From contig JASGUC010000014.1 of assembly GCA_030057915.1 (NCBI GenBank), positions 48,012 through 112,011 on the forward strand: 64,000 nt of DNA, in the 5' to 3' direction. Shown one piece after another: positions 33,763 through 41,681 of this stretch; positions within the stretch are counted from its first letter, which is position 1, and every line of letters starts with the position of its first letter. This DNA is from Pseudomonadota bacterium. GTDB taxonomy: Bacteria > Desulfobacterota > Syntrophia > Syntrophales > UBA8958. The notes beneath the pieces were generated by a model. It was not told the DNA's origin, ran no database searches, and saw only the letters and a program-made list of their open reading frames with translations. The position numbers and the translations under genes are program-made.

Positions 33763-34554
33763 TTGGAAGCCATCATCGCCACCCCCAAGGAGGCCGCCAC
33801 GGTCATCCTCTTGCGGCCGGCCCACGGCACGGACAGCGGCCCCTTTGAAGTCCTGATGGTCCACCGTCATCCGAACAGCGCCTTTGTGCCTGAGTGCTAC
33901 GTATTCCCAGGGGGCTGCATCGACGCGGAGGACTGCGGGCCGGAGATCATCCCCCATTGCCGGGGTCGGGACCGGGAGACGGCCATGCGCATCCTCGGCG
34001 ACATGCCCACGGAAGAGATGGCCCTTGGGGCCTGGGTCGCCGGTATCCGGGAAACCTTCGAAGAGACGGGGATTCTGCTGGCCCATACCGCGGCGGAAAA
34101 GCAAGAGCTGGATCGGCGCCGCCGCCGGCTCTTGGCGGGGGAGTCGACCTTCCTGCAATTGGTCCGGGAGGAGTCCTGGCTTCTGGCCGCTGACCGTCTG
34201 GAGTATTTCGCCCACTGGATAACCCCGGAATTCCTGCCCCTACGTTATGACGTCCGTTTTTTCATCGCCCGGGCGCCGGAGGAACAGGTCGCCTGCCCCG
34301 ACGGGGTCGAACTCACCGGACACGTCTGGACAACACCGCTTCATGCCCTGGCGGAGTATGACGCCCAACGCTTCCCCATGGTCCTCCCGACCATCATGAC
34401 CCTCCGCGAGCTGGCGGATCACGAAAGCATCGCCTCGGTTTTCGCCGCCGCACGCCGGAAGCGCATCCCGGCAATACTTACGAAAGTGGAAACCAGGGAT
34501 AATCGCCTGGTGGAAATCATGCCCGACGGGACGACCTTCAGTTTCGTCAAATGA
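33763..34554 (+). CDS. Nudix hydrolase family protein
   Basis: A 263-residue Nudix protein. The catalytic box is split by extra residues: FVFPGG-C-I-D-A-E-D early and AWVAGIRETFEETGILLA (R-E-x-x-E-E-x-G) at residues ~98-115. Before it, FEVLMVHRHPNSAFVPECYV matches the CoA-diphosphatase/NUDT7-19-like group. The start is TTG at 33763, because AAGGAGG lies at ideal distance and the protein then begins MEAIIATPKEAATVILL. An upstream ATG at 33712 lies inside repeat DNA and was rejected. It likely hydrolyses a nucleoside-diphosphate or CoA-linked compound. Confidence 0.83.
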   Translation: MEAIIATPKEAATVILLRPAHGTDSGPFEVLMVHRHPNSAFVPECYVFPGGCIDAEDCGPEIIPHCRGRDRETAMRILGDMPTEEMALGAWVAGIRETFEETGILLAHTAAEKQELDRRRRRLLAGESTFLQLVREESWLLAADRLEYFAHWITPEFLPLRYDVRFFIARAPEEQVACPDGVELTGHVWTTPLHALAEYDAQRFPMVLPTIMTLRELADHESIASVFAAARRKRIPAILTKVETRDNRLVEIMPDGTTFSFVK

Positions 34555-34886
34555 TTCGCCCAGATAGTCCAACCCCCACGGAGGATGAAAACACCTTGCG
34601 GGGGCCCGCGGGGAGGCACTTTCATCCTCCGCGCCCACGGCGGCGGCAGGCGCGTCGAAAGACAAAAGGGGTCAGTCAATCGCAAAACCCCTCAAATCCG
34701 TCGCTCCAAGGCAAGACGGACTCAAGAAAACATTGAATTTACTGGCTTACGCATCAAGCGCGGAATGACTAAGAGGCAATTTCCGATGCCCTTGCAATTG
34801 GATCGAGCAAATATCCAAACAGTCGCGGGCATTTTCATGGCGGGGGCGAAAGGCGGACCGCCCGACAGGGAGGGCTTCACCGGATC
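34555..34886. other. Intergenic gap with a long hairpin and a degenerate repeat
   Basis: An exact 12-bp inverted repeat, CGGAGGATGAAA (34579-34590) and TTTCATCCTCCG (34619-34630), encloses a GC-rich loop containing GGGGGCCCGCGGGG. Further on, 34709-34780 (ACGGACTCAAGAAAAC..., TTACTGGCTTACGCATCAAG) resembles 49068-49137, a second dispersed repeat type. No gene was recognised. Confidence 0.5.
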
Positions 34887-35576
34887 ATGACCGGGGGCGA
34901 ACTGAGCGCCGAGAGGCTCTTGGCTTTCAATATCAAGGGCTTCCTTCACGACGAAGAGGCCGTCCGCCTCTACGAACTGGCCCGGGAGGCGAGCCGCCGG
35001 GGCCCCTGCCTGGAGATAGGCAGTTACTGCGGCAAATCCGCCGCCTTTATCGGTCTGGCCTGCCGCCAAAATGGCACCGTGCTGTTCTCCATCGACCATC
35101 ACCGGGGCTCGGAAGAACAACAGCCCGGCGAGGCCTATTTCGATCCGGAACTGACCGACCCCCTAACGGGCGAGGTGGACACCTTCCCCATCTTCCGGCG
35201 GCTCATCCATCAGTTGGAACTTGCGGACGCCGTTGTTCCCATCGTCGCCCCCTCCGCCGTCGTCGCCCGCTCCTGGAGCACCCCTTTGAGTCTCGTCTTC
35301 ATCGACGGCGGCCACACCTTCGCCGCCGCGTACGCCGACTACTCCGCCTGGTCCTCCCATCTCCTGCCAGGGGGAATCCTGGCGATCCACGACATCTTCG
35401 CCGATGCCGGCAGCGGCGGTCAGGCGCCCCATAGCGTCTATCGCCTGGCCCTGGCCTCGGGCCTTTTCGTCGTACGGCCGATGACCCGCACCCTGGGCGT
35501 CCTCCAGAGGGCCGAGGCCGCCGCCGTCCCTCCGGAGGCCCAAAGGGTTTGGGAAGTCATGAATGGAGACCTCTGA
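34887..35576 (+). CDS. Class I SAM-dependent methyltransferase-like protein
   Basis: A 229-residue Rossmann methyltransferase of the Methyltransf_24 type. Motif I is PCLEIGSYCGKSAAFIGLAC (residues ~37-56), then SIDHHRGSEEQQPGE, and motif IV-like LVFIDGGHTFAAAYADYSAW with PGGILAIHDIF. The acidic/His residues after motif I and 'IDG-x-H' are typical of metal-dependent O-methyltransferases acting on sugars or catechols. The last codons (MNGDL, TGA) lie at the left end of a GAGACC repeat, whose GAGACCTCTGA supplies the stop. The natural C-terminus may have been altered. No ribosome-binding site of note. Confidence 0.8.
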   Translation: MTGGELSAERLLAFNIKGFLHDEEAVRLYELAREASRRGPCLEIGSYCGKSAAFIGLACRQNGTVLFSIDHHRGSEEQQPGEAYFDPELTDPLTGEVDTFPIFRRLIHQLELADAVVPIVAPSAVVARSWSTPLSLVFIDGGHTFAAAYADYSAWSSHLLPGGILAIHDIFADAGSGGQAPHSVYRLALASGLFVVRPMTRTLGVLQRAEAAAVPPEAQRVWEVMNGDL

Positions 35577-35696
35577 CAATCGACAATCTCCCGCCGCCCC
35601 GGCATAACCCGGGCCCGGGAATGCCTTGAAAACATAGCGCTCCGGCTTCCGTCGGCATGACGACGGAAACTCGGCAAGGGCGTTTTTCAAAGTATC
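35566..35696 (+). repeat. GAGACC-family repeat supplying a stop codon
   Basis: It starts GAGACCTCTGACAATCG and ends GTTTTTCAAAGTATC, with CCCCGGCATAACCCGGGCCC inside. It is close to 14979-15110. The first TGA in it terminates the methyltransferase frame. Confidence 0.8.
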
Positions 35697-35701
35697 GAAT
35701 G

Positions 35702-35911
35702 GTCGCGCCCCCGCCCCCTGGGGCGCCGCGGCACGCATCCGGGAGTTATTGTTTCGCATCCGTCGCACCCCCGCCCCCTGGGGCGCCGCACTTTCAGTTG
35801 AAATGACGATAAAAAGCGGTTCGTCGCGCCCCGCCCCCTGGAGCGCCGCTTTCCTGGGGTTGCGCCCTCTTCAAGGAGCGGCGTCGCGCCCCCCGCCCCC
35901 TGGGGCGCCGC
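35702..35911. repeat. CRISPR-like cluster of four ~28-bp repeats
   Basis: Repeats at 35702-35729, 35762-35789, 35823-35849 and 35883-35911 (28, 28, 27 and 29 bp) share GTCGCGCCCCCGCC...CTGGGGCGCCGC with at most one substitution or length change in the C run. They are separated by unrelated spacers of 32, 33 and 33 bp. Each repeat can form a GCGCCCC/GGGGCGC stem. Size, spacing and the GTCGC start recall type I CRISPR arrays, but the usual ATTGAAAC end is absent and no cas gene is in the window. Spacer 2 contains TTGAAATGACGATAAAAAGCGG, reminiscent of the dispersed repeats, so a decayed or non-CRISPR cluster is possible. Confidence 0.45.
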
Positions 35912-35980
35912 GGGAGACGACCGGGACGGATCCGTGGCCATGCCGTTCTTGCACGGGTCTTTTCCGGGGATTTTCTTCCC

Positions 35981-37579
35981 TCATCCCGGCGGGACGTCGC
36001 GGCGGTTGTTGTGCGTCCAGTACCAGGGCCGCTTTTCCCCGTCGATCTCGTCCTTGAGGAAGCCTTTGGCGATGAAATCGTCGATCGTCCGCTCCACGAG
36101 GGAGTGGTCGCTTTCCGTTTCCGCGACCAGGCGGCTACAGAGCAGCTCCCTGGACGCCGGCGCCCCCTCCCCCTCCCCCTCCCCGGCCCGGCCTAACCTT
36201 TCGATCAGATCCTCGGAAAGAAGACGGTAAACAAACTGGGTGCGGAAATATCCGGCCACGAGGAGATCCTCTTCCGGCGTATTGGCGCCCGTCCCATAAT
36301 CCCGGACCTGCCGCTGCCAGCCGGCCATGATCTCCCCTTCGAATCGATCCACGAAGGCATTGATCTCCTCCGGCGTCAGCCGGGAGGTCCGGGTGATGGC
36401 CCGGTTGGCGTCGTATTTGGTCCAGTCGTCGGTAAGGATCTCCAGGTCGTACTGGGCCACCTCTTCCCGTATCGTGGTCCCCGGGAAGGGCGCCAGGATG
36501 TGATAGCCGTACAGCGCCCCCAGGGAAGAGGCGAATCTTTCCGTCTCCTCGAGGGTTTGCGGCGACTCACCGGGAAGGCCGACGACAAAGGAGGCATGGG
36601 CGAGGATGCCCGCCTCCTTGCATAGCCGCACCGCCCGGCGGACCTGATCGAGGGTGATCCCTTTCTTGATCCGCGCCAGCATCTCCGGGTTTCCCGATTC
36701 GACCCCGAAGCTCAAGCTGTCACACCCGGCGTCTTTCATGATCTCGAGCGTCTCTCCGTCCACCGTGTTGACCCGGGCAAAGGCGCTCCAGGCGAAGCGC
36801 AACCCCCGTCGTCGAATCTCCGCGCATACCTCCCGCACCCTTCTCTTTTCCGACACGAAGAGGTCGTCGGCGATATTGATGCGATCGATCCCATAGGATA
36901 GGATCGCGGCGATTTCATCCACCACCAGGGGCACGGACCGTCGGCGGAGCCTTTTGCCCACCATCCGCCGACCCTGGCAGAAGATGCACTCATATGGACA
37001 GCCGCGTCCCGTGATGATGCTGATGGGATAGCCCAACGCCCGATAGCGGGAAAGGGGAAGGAGGTGCCGGGCGGGCAGGGGCAAGGAGTCCAGGTCGGGG
37101 ATGAAGTCGCGTGGTTCGTTCACCCGCACCGAGCCGTCCCTCCGGTAGGCGATCCCCCTGATCCGGGGCAGCGCCGCCTTGTCGAAACGGGCGTCCATCA
37201 GGTCGCGGATCGTCTCCTCCCCCTCGCCCATGACTATCAGATCGATTTCGGGATATTCTTGCAGCGTCGCTGCCGCCGTGAAAGACACATGGGGTCCCCC
37301 CATGACCGTCACGACTTCGGGCCGGCGCCTTTTGGCCTCTGCCAGGATGGCGGCGGCCAAGGGATAATTCAGGGTGACGGAGGTCGCGCCGACGACGTCC
37401 GGCTGAAACTCATCCAACTCCTCCCAAAGCTTTTCCCGGGTATAGCGCCGAACGATGTAGTCGAAGATCCGCGTCTCCGCCCCGGCGGCCAAAAAGGCGG
37501 CGGCCACGTAGGCGACCCCCAGGGGCGGCGCCGGCGCCTCGGCCAGGGGATAGGGCGGGGCAACAACGGCTACCTTCAT
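35981..37579 (-). CDS. B12-binding-domain radical SAM protein
   Basis: A 532-residue enzyme. The N-terminal cobalamin-type domain opens MKVAVVAPPYPLAEAPAPPL and includes VVGATSVTLNYPLAAAILAE and VMGGPHVSFTAAATLQEYPE. The radical SAM core has the iron-sulfur motif ITGRGCPYECIFCQGRRM (CxxxCxxC) near residue 198, followed by RINIADDLF and LSFGVESGNPEMLARIKKGI. The DxHxxG motif of true B12 binders is not evident. Such proteins in glycan and lipid clusters often methylate or rearrange their substrate. ATG at 37579 follows AGGAGAGACGAAA. A far-upstream in-frame extension crosses a repeat and was rejected. It is the last gene of the minus-strand cluster. Confidence 0.85.
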   Translation of the reverse strand: MKVAVVAPPYPLAEAPAPPLGVAYVAAAFLAAGAETRIFDYIVRRYTREKLWEELDEFQPDVVGATSVTLNYPLAAAILAEAKRRRPEVVTVMGGPHVSFTAAATLQEYPEIDLIVMGEGEETIRDLMDARFDKAALPRIRGIAYRRDGSVRVNEPRDFIPDLDSLPLPARHLLPLSRYRALGYPISIITGRGCPYECIFCQGRRMVGKRLRRRSVPLVVDEIAAILSYGIDRINIADDLFVSEKRRVREVCAEIRRRGLRFAWSAFARVNTVDGETLEIMKDAGCDSLSFGVESGNPEMLARIKKGITLDQVRRAVRLCKEAGILAHASFVVGLPGESPQTLEETERFASSLGALYGYHILAPFPGTTIREEVAQYDLEILTDDWTKYDANRAITRTSRLTPEEINAFVDRFEGEIMAGWQRQVRDYGTGANTPEEDLLVAGYFRTQFVYRLLSEDLIERLGRAGEGEGEGAPASRELLCSRLVAETESDHSLVERTIDDFIAKGFLKDEIDGEKRPWYWTHNNRRDVPPG

Positions 37580-37614
37580 TTTCGTCTCTCCTGTTGGGCC
37601 AATTGCAAAATTAC

Positions 37615-37748
37615 GAGACCTTTGAAAAATGCCGCCCATGCCCTGTCGGGCTTGAGACGGCATCCAGAAAATAGTTGAAGCCCCTGGATTCCCAACTTCC
37701 CGGGAAGGACCATGGGGAGGGCACAAAACGGGGTTTTGCAAAGGTCTC
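37615..37748 (+). repeat. GAGACC-family repeat
   Basis: Termini GAGACCTTTGAAAAATGCC and GTTTTGCAAAGGTCTC; same type and orientation as 33614-33748. Immediately after it, 37749-37868 is a further degenerate element ending CCTGCAAGGGTCTC. Confidence 0.8.
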
Positions 37749-37905
37749 GCTGTCGGATAGCCCGTTTTGTCATTCTTCCGCTTGATCGGGAACCCAGGGT
37801 AATCAAGCGTCCTCCGGATTTCGCGCCCACACCGGCGCGACCGGTTAGGTCGTCCTGCAAGGGTCTCGCGGCGTTCATCAAGGCTCTCCGGTCTGGCCTT
37901 GCGGG

Positions 37906-38628
37906 TCAGTCCCGGGGCCCGGGTCGGATCAGGGACCGGAGCCAACCGCACCAGGTGTTTCCCTGGAGCAGATGGCGGTCGATAATGTCGAATTCCGCGG
38001 CCAAGCGCTCCGGCTGGGCAAGCCAGTCCGCCCGGGTCTTGATCTGCCGGTCCCGGTCGAGTTCCTTCACCGTCCTGGCGGGATTCCCGCCGGCGATTAC
38101 ATTGGCCGGGATGTCCTTCCGGACCACCGCCCCGGCGCCGATGATGCTGTTTTCGCCAATCCGGACGCCCTTGCAGATTATGGCGCCGTCGCCGATCCAC
38201 ACATTCGCGCCGATATGGACCCCCGCGGATTGGCCGACGGAGAGGCCCCGATCATAAATGCCGTGCCAGTCGGAATCGGTGATGAAGGCCCCCTGGGCCA
38301 ACATGCAACTGTCCCCGATGGTAATTTCCCGAGCGGCGCTGATCCGCGCCCCCGGACAGATCAAGCAGTAGTCGCCGATGGTTATTTCGCCCTGCCCGGC
38401 AAAATTCGACCAGACGGTGAGCCGCACCCGCTTGTCCGGAGCGGCGATGACGTGGGCGTGATCGCCGAGCCGCACGGGTCCACCGAACACCTCTACATAC
38501 CATGGCTTCATAAAGAGCGGCGCCTTCCCCAGATGATCGAACTGGGGGCGGAGAAAACGTTCGGTGTACCAAGCCTGGAACATCAGGTGGAGACGCTTGA
38601 GTCGGTAAGGTCGCAAGTCTCTCCGCAT
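37906..38628 (-). CDS. Left-handed beta-helix acyltransferase (hexapeptide repeat)
   Basis: A 240-residue protein with a run of hexapeptide repeats from residue ~75 to ~195: EITIGDYCLICPGARISAAR, IGDSCMLAQGAFITDSDWHG, VHIGANVWIGDGAIICKGVR and IGENSIIGAGAVVRKDIPAN. The sequence HGIYDR in a loop carries the likely catalytic His, and VIAGGNPARTVK ends the helix, as in Maa/WbbJ-type O-acetyltransferases. It probably acetylates a sugar or lipid hydroxyl using acetyl-CoA. It lies between the barrel protein and the radical SAM gene in a same-strand cluster. Confidence 0.88.
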   Translation of the reverse strand: MRRDLRPYRLKRLHLMFQAWYTERFLRPQFDHLGKAPLFMKPWYVEVFGGPVRLGDHAHVIAAPDKRVRLTVWSNFAGQGEITIGDYCLICPGARISAAREITIGDSCMLAQGAFITDSDWHGIYDRGLSVGQSAGVHIGANVWIGDGAIICKGVRIGENSIIGAGAVVRKDIPANVIAGGNPARTVKELDRDRQIKTRADWLAQPERLAAEFDIIDRHLLQGNTWCGWLRSLIRPGPRD

Positions 38629-38646
38629 GTGGTGAAATCTCCACCC

Positions 38647-39705
38647 CTATCCGTTCTCCTGGCCCGAAACCCGCCAATAGCCGTCCTGCCAGGATTGGTG
38701 GCTGAAGAGCCGGGCGGCCGGGGTCAGCCCCCGGAGGGCGTCGTAGGCCAGGATCACCGCCGCCGCCGTCCAGGTCGTTTTTTCGTCCGGCCAGACCACG
38801 CCGTCAGGGAAGGTCACCCCCATCCAGTAGGTCCCATCCGGGTATTTCTTGTCGGCAAGCCAGGCAAAGACCATTTCCGCCCCCTTGAAATCGCCGATGG
38901 CCGCCAGCGTCAGCGCCAGTTCCGAGGTCTCGGCCATGGTCACCCAGGGGCGCTCGCAGACGCAGCGCACTCCCCAGCCGGGGGCCGTGTACTTGTCCCA
39001 ATGGCGTTCGAGGCGTTTCTCCGCCTCCCGTCCCGTGACGGCGCCGCAGAGGACCGGATAATACCAATCCATGGAAAAACGGGCCTTGATCATGTTGAAG
39101 TGGCTGGGAGGATCGGCGATCGCCCGGCCGAGGCCGGCCCAGGCGCGTCCCCAGGAAGGCCTCTCCATGCCGAGCCGTCGGGCGATGCTCATGCCGCACT
39201 TCAGACTCATATAGATGGAACTCGATCCCGTCAAGAGGGCCATGGCATCCGTGGCGCCTTGCTCGTTCTTGGCCCAGTAAATCTCTCCTGTCGGCGCCTG
39301 CATGGCGACGGCGTAATCGAGCCCCGCCTCCACCGTGGGCCACAGGCGCCACAGGAAACCCGCATCCCCGGTTATCAGGTAATGATGCCATACCCCGACG
39401 GCGAGGTAGGCGGCAAAGTTCGTTTCCCTGGTCCCGTCTTCCACGACCCCGTCCCGGACCGCGGACCACCAGCTTCCGTCCGGAAGCTGCGCGGCGGCCA
39501 TCCAGGCGTAGGCCCGCTCCGCCGCGGCGATCTCTCCGGCCACGCTCAGTCCCATGGCGCTCTCCACATGGTCCCAGGGGTCCGTCTTCCCCCCCAGGGA
39601 CCAGGGGATCTCGCCGCTTTCCTTCTGAATCTTCATGATGAAGGCGGCGAGCCCTCCCACATCCACCATCGACAGCTCCGGACAGGCTTCGGCGCTCAAT
39701 TTCAT
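38647..39705 (-). CDS. Alpha/alpha-barrel protein (prenyltransferase/terpene-cyclase-like)
   Basis: A 352-residue all-helical protein with repeated Q-x-x-x-G-x-W-type motifs: FIMKIQKESGEIPWSLGGKT, AAAQLPDGSWWSAVRDGVVE, FAWLADKKYPDGTYWMGVTF and SWQDGYWRVSG. This is the (alpha/alpha)6 barrel shared by squalene cyclases, prenyltransferase beta subunits and some glycosidases. Neither the D-x-D-D of squalene-hopene cyclases nor zinc ligands of prenyltransferases are obvious. Automatic annotations often call such proteins 'prenyltransferase'; the true activity is unknown. It lies 3 bp after the methyltransferase gene, so it is surely in the same operon and probably works on the same glycan or lipid. 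Confidence 0.7.
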   Translation of the reverse strand: MKLSAEACPELSMVDVGGLAAFIMKIQKESGEIPWSLGGKTDPWDHVESAMGLSVAGEIAAAERAYAWMAAAQLPDGSWWSAVRDGVVEDGTRETNFAAYLAVGVWHHYLITGDAGFLWRLWPTVEAGLDYAVAMQAPTGEIYWAKNEQGATDAMALLTGSSSIYMSLKCGMSIARRLGMERPSWGRAWAGLGRAIADPPSHFNMIKARFSMDWYYPVLCGAVTGREAEKRLERHWDKYTAPGWGVRCVCERPWVTMAETSELALTLAAIGDFKGAEMVFAWLADKKYPDGTYWMGVTFPDGVVWPDEKTTWTAAAVILAYDALRGLTPAARLFSHQSWQDGYWRVSGQENG

Positions 39706-39708
39706 AAA

Positions 39709-40419
39709 TCAAGTTCCCTTCTTCAGGTAATAGACGACGCTCTTGGCAATCAACGGATCGAGAAGCCTCTCCAGGGTCCTAACCAAGATCGGCCGGGTCG
39801 AGATATCCCATTCGAGGAATCTCCGATAGAGTCTGACGACGGGCTGATCGTCGTTTTTGTGGCCCACCAGGCACTTGAGCCACCAGTAGGGGGCATGAAG
39901 GGCGTGCTTGTATCGCACGGCGACGCAACTCGTCCCGGCGTCCTCCAGGCGCCGCCGCAATTCCCGCTTTTTGAAGATCCGGACATGCCCTCCCGGTTCT
40001 TCATGGTACGAACGGGACAGAAGCCAGCAGATCCGCTCCGGCAGATAACGGGGGACGCTCACCGCCAATTCCCCGCCCGGCTTGAGAATGCGGACGATTT
40101 CCGCCGTCGCCGCCGCCTCGCGCTCCGGCGGGATATGCTCCAGGACCTCGGAACAGATTACCGCATCGAAAGCCGCGTCCCGGAAAGGCAGGCGGGTTAT
40201 GTCGCCCTGGAAAACGCCCCACCGCCCCCCCTTTTCCGCCGCCAGGTGGGCAAGATAGCCCCGGGTCCGACAGAGATCGTCCCAGCGCAGATCCACGGCG
40301 CACACATCCACGCCGTTTCGCCGGAAGGCCTCGCAGCTATGACGCCCCTGGCCGCAGCCGGCGTCCAGGACCCGCATGCCCGGCCTCAGGTTCAGCCTAT
40401 CGATTTCGACGGTGAGCAT
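39709..40419 (-). CDS. Class I SAM-dependent methyltransferase
   Basis: A 236-residue methyltransferase. Motif I is MRVLDAGCGQGRHSCEAFRR (residues ~14-33), with the acidic residue in VCAVDLRWDD, motif II/III in AAFDAVICSEVLEHIPPERE and motif IV in ILKPGGELAVSVPRYLPE. It resembles the ubiE-like group found in glycan and lipid clusters. Its start overlaps the end of the glycosyltransferase gene by 23 bp. Substrate unknown. Confidence 0.88.
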   Translation of the reverse strand: MLTVEIDRLNLRPGMRVLDAGCGQGRHSCEAFRRNGVDVCAVDLRWDDLCRTRGYLAHLAAEKGGRWGVFQGDITRLPFRDAAFDAVICSEVLEHIPPEREAAATAEIVRILKPGGELAVSVPRYLPERICWLLSRSYHEEPGGHVRIFKKRELRRRLEDAGTSCVAVRYKHALHAPYWWLKCLVGHKNDDQPVVRLYRRFLEWDISTRPILVRTLERLLDPLIAKSVVYYLKKGT

Positions 40420-41665
40420 CTATGGTCTCCCGATAAACCTCCACGGTCTTGCGGGCGGCATGTTCCCAGGTCAGGGAAGACATGACCCGCCGCAGCCCCG
40501 CCCGCCCCAGTTCCTCCCGTTTTTCGGGGTTGTCCAGCAAAGCCTCGACGGCCGTCCTCAGGGCGGCGCTGTCCGCCGGCGGAACGATGACGCCGGCATC
40601 GCCCACCACCTCCGGGAGGGCGCCGCCGGCGGTGCTGATCACGGGGACGCCGCAGGCCATCGCCTCCCCCGCCGGCATACCGAAACCTTCGTAAAGCGAA
40701 GGGATGACCGCCAGGGTGCATTCGGCGTAGTAGCGGGCAAATTCTTCATAGGGAATCCGCCCCGTGAACCGGACGTTCTCGTGGAGGCGCCATTTTTCGA
40801 GGAGACGGACGATAGCCCCGTCCGGTTTGGGCGCGCCGACGACGGTAAGGTGTATGGGACGCCGCTCCCGAATATCCCGTACCGCCTCCAGAAGATAGCG
40901 TAGTCCTTTCAGGGGGGTATCGGCGCTGCTGGTGGTGAGGAGGTGGTGGGGGCGGCGCTCCACATGGGGAAGGGGATAGAAATAATCCGTGTTGATGCCG
41001 TTGGGGACTACCCGGAATTTATGCGTGGATACCCGGAAGTCCCGGCCGATATCCCGCTTGGAACACTCCGAGACGGTTATGATCCGGGCCAACCGCCGGG
41101 TTACCCGCTTCTGCATGGGGATGAAGGAGTACCAGCGATGAACCTTGATCTTCTTTAGAACCCCCCGGGAGGCCCTCAGCTCCACATCCCGGTCCACGGT
41201 GATGGGATGATGGATCGTCGCCAGGGTGGGAAATCCCATTCGGGGCAGTCCCAGGAGTCCGTAGGCCAGGCACTGGTTGTCGTGGATGACGTCGTAGGCC
41301 GGCCTCCGGGCGCGCAGGAAGTTGTAAACCCGCCAGCCGAAGGTGAACGGTTCGGGGAATCCCCCGGCGCACATGGATAGATATTCGATTTGATTCAGCG
41401 GCGAGAGGAGGTCGCCGAGACGCCGCACTTCGAAAAGATGATCGGGATTGTACAGGTCGAGACCGGGCAGCCGATGCAGCTTGACCTTTTCGGCCAGCGT
41501 CGGATAGGGGGGGCCGGAGATGACATCCACCTCATGACCGAGTTCCCCCAGGGCCCGGCTCAGATAATGTATGTAAACCCCCTGACCGCCGCAGGTCGGA
41601 TTGCCCCGATAGGTCAGGAGGCATATCTTCAGGCGGCCATTCCGTTCGGCACTCTTCGCAGCCAC
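40397..41665 (-). CDS. Glycosyltransferase family 4
   Basis: A 422-residue GT4 enzyme. N-domain: KICLLTYRGNPTCGGQGVYI (residues ~11-30) with the Gly-rich loop, and YDVIHDNQCLAYGLLGLPRM. C-domain: NGINTDYFYPLPH, TSSADTPLKGLRYLLEA and SLYEGFGMPAGEAMACGVPV with the E-x7-E pair that binds the donor nucleotide. It may transfer a sugar to the product modified by the neighbouring methyltransferase and acyltransferase. Full length with no insertions, unlike the GT4 gene at 7175. Confidence 0.9.
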   Translation of the reverse strand: MAAKSAERNGRLKICLLTYRGNPTCGGQGVYIHYLSRALGELGHEVDVISGPPYPTLAEKVKLHRLPGLDLYNPDHLFEVRRLGDLLSPLNQIEYLSMCAGGFPEPFTFGWRVYNFLRARRPAYDVIHDNQCLAYGLLGLPRMGFPTLATIHHPITVDRDVELRASRGVLKKIKVHRWYSFIPMQKRVTRRLARIITVSECSKRDIGRDFRVSTHKFRVVPNGINTDYFYPLPHVERRPHHLLTTSSADTPLKGLRYLLEAVRDIRERRPIHLTVVGAPKPDGAIVRLLEKWRLHENVRFTGRIPYEEFARYYAECTLAVIPSLYEGFGMPAGEAMACGVPVISTAGGALPEVVGDAGVIVPPADSAALRTAVEALLDNPEKREELGRAGLRRVMSSLTWEHAARKTVEVYRETIDAHRRNR

Positions 41666-41681
41666 GGTACGAGTTCACCTG

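Noticed and set aside
35981..38200. 739-residue version of the radical SAM protein
   Set aside because: The extra N-terminus runs through two GAGACC repeats and part of the acyltransferase gene antisense/out of frame. ATG at 37579 has a ribosome-binding site and the expected domain start.
37972..40485. 837-residue open frame on the plus strand
   Set aside because: Antisense across three well-supported minus-strand genes (acyltransferase, barrel protein, methyltransferase).
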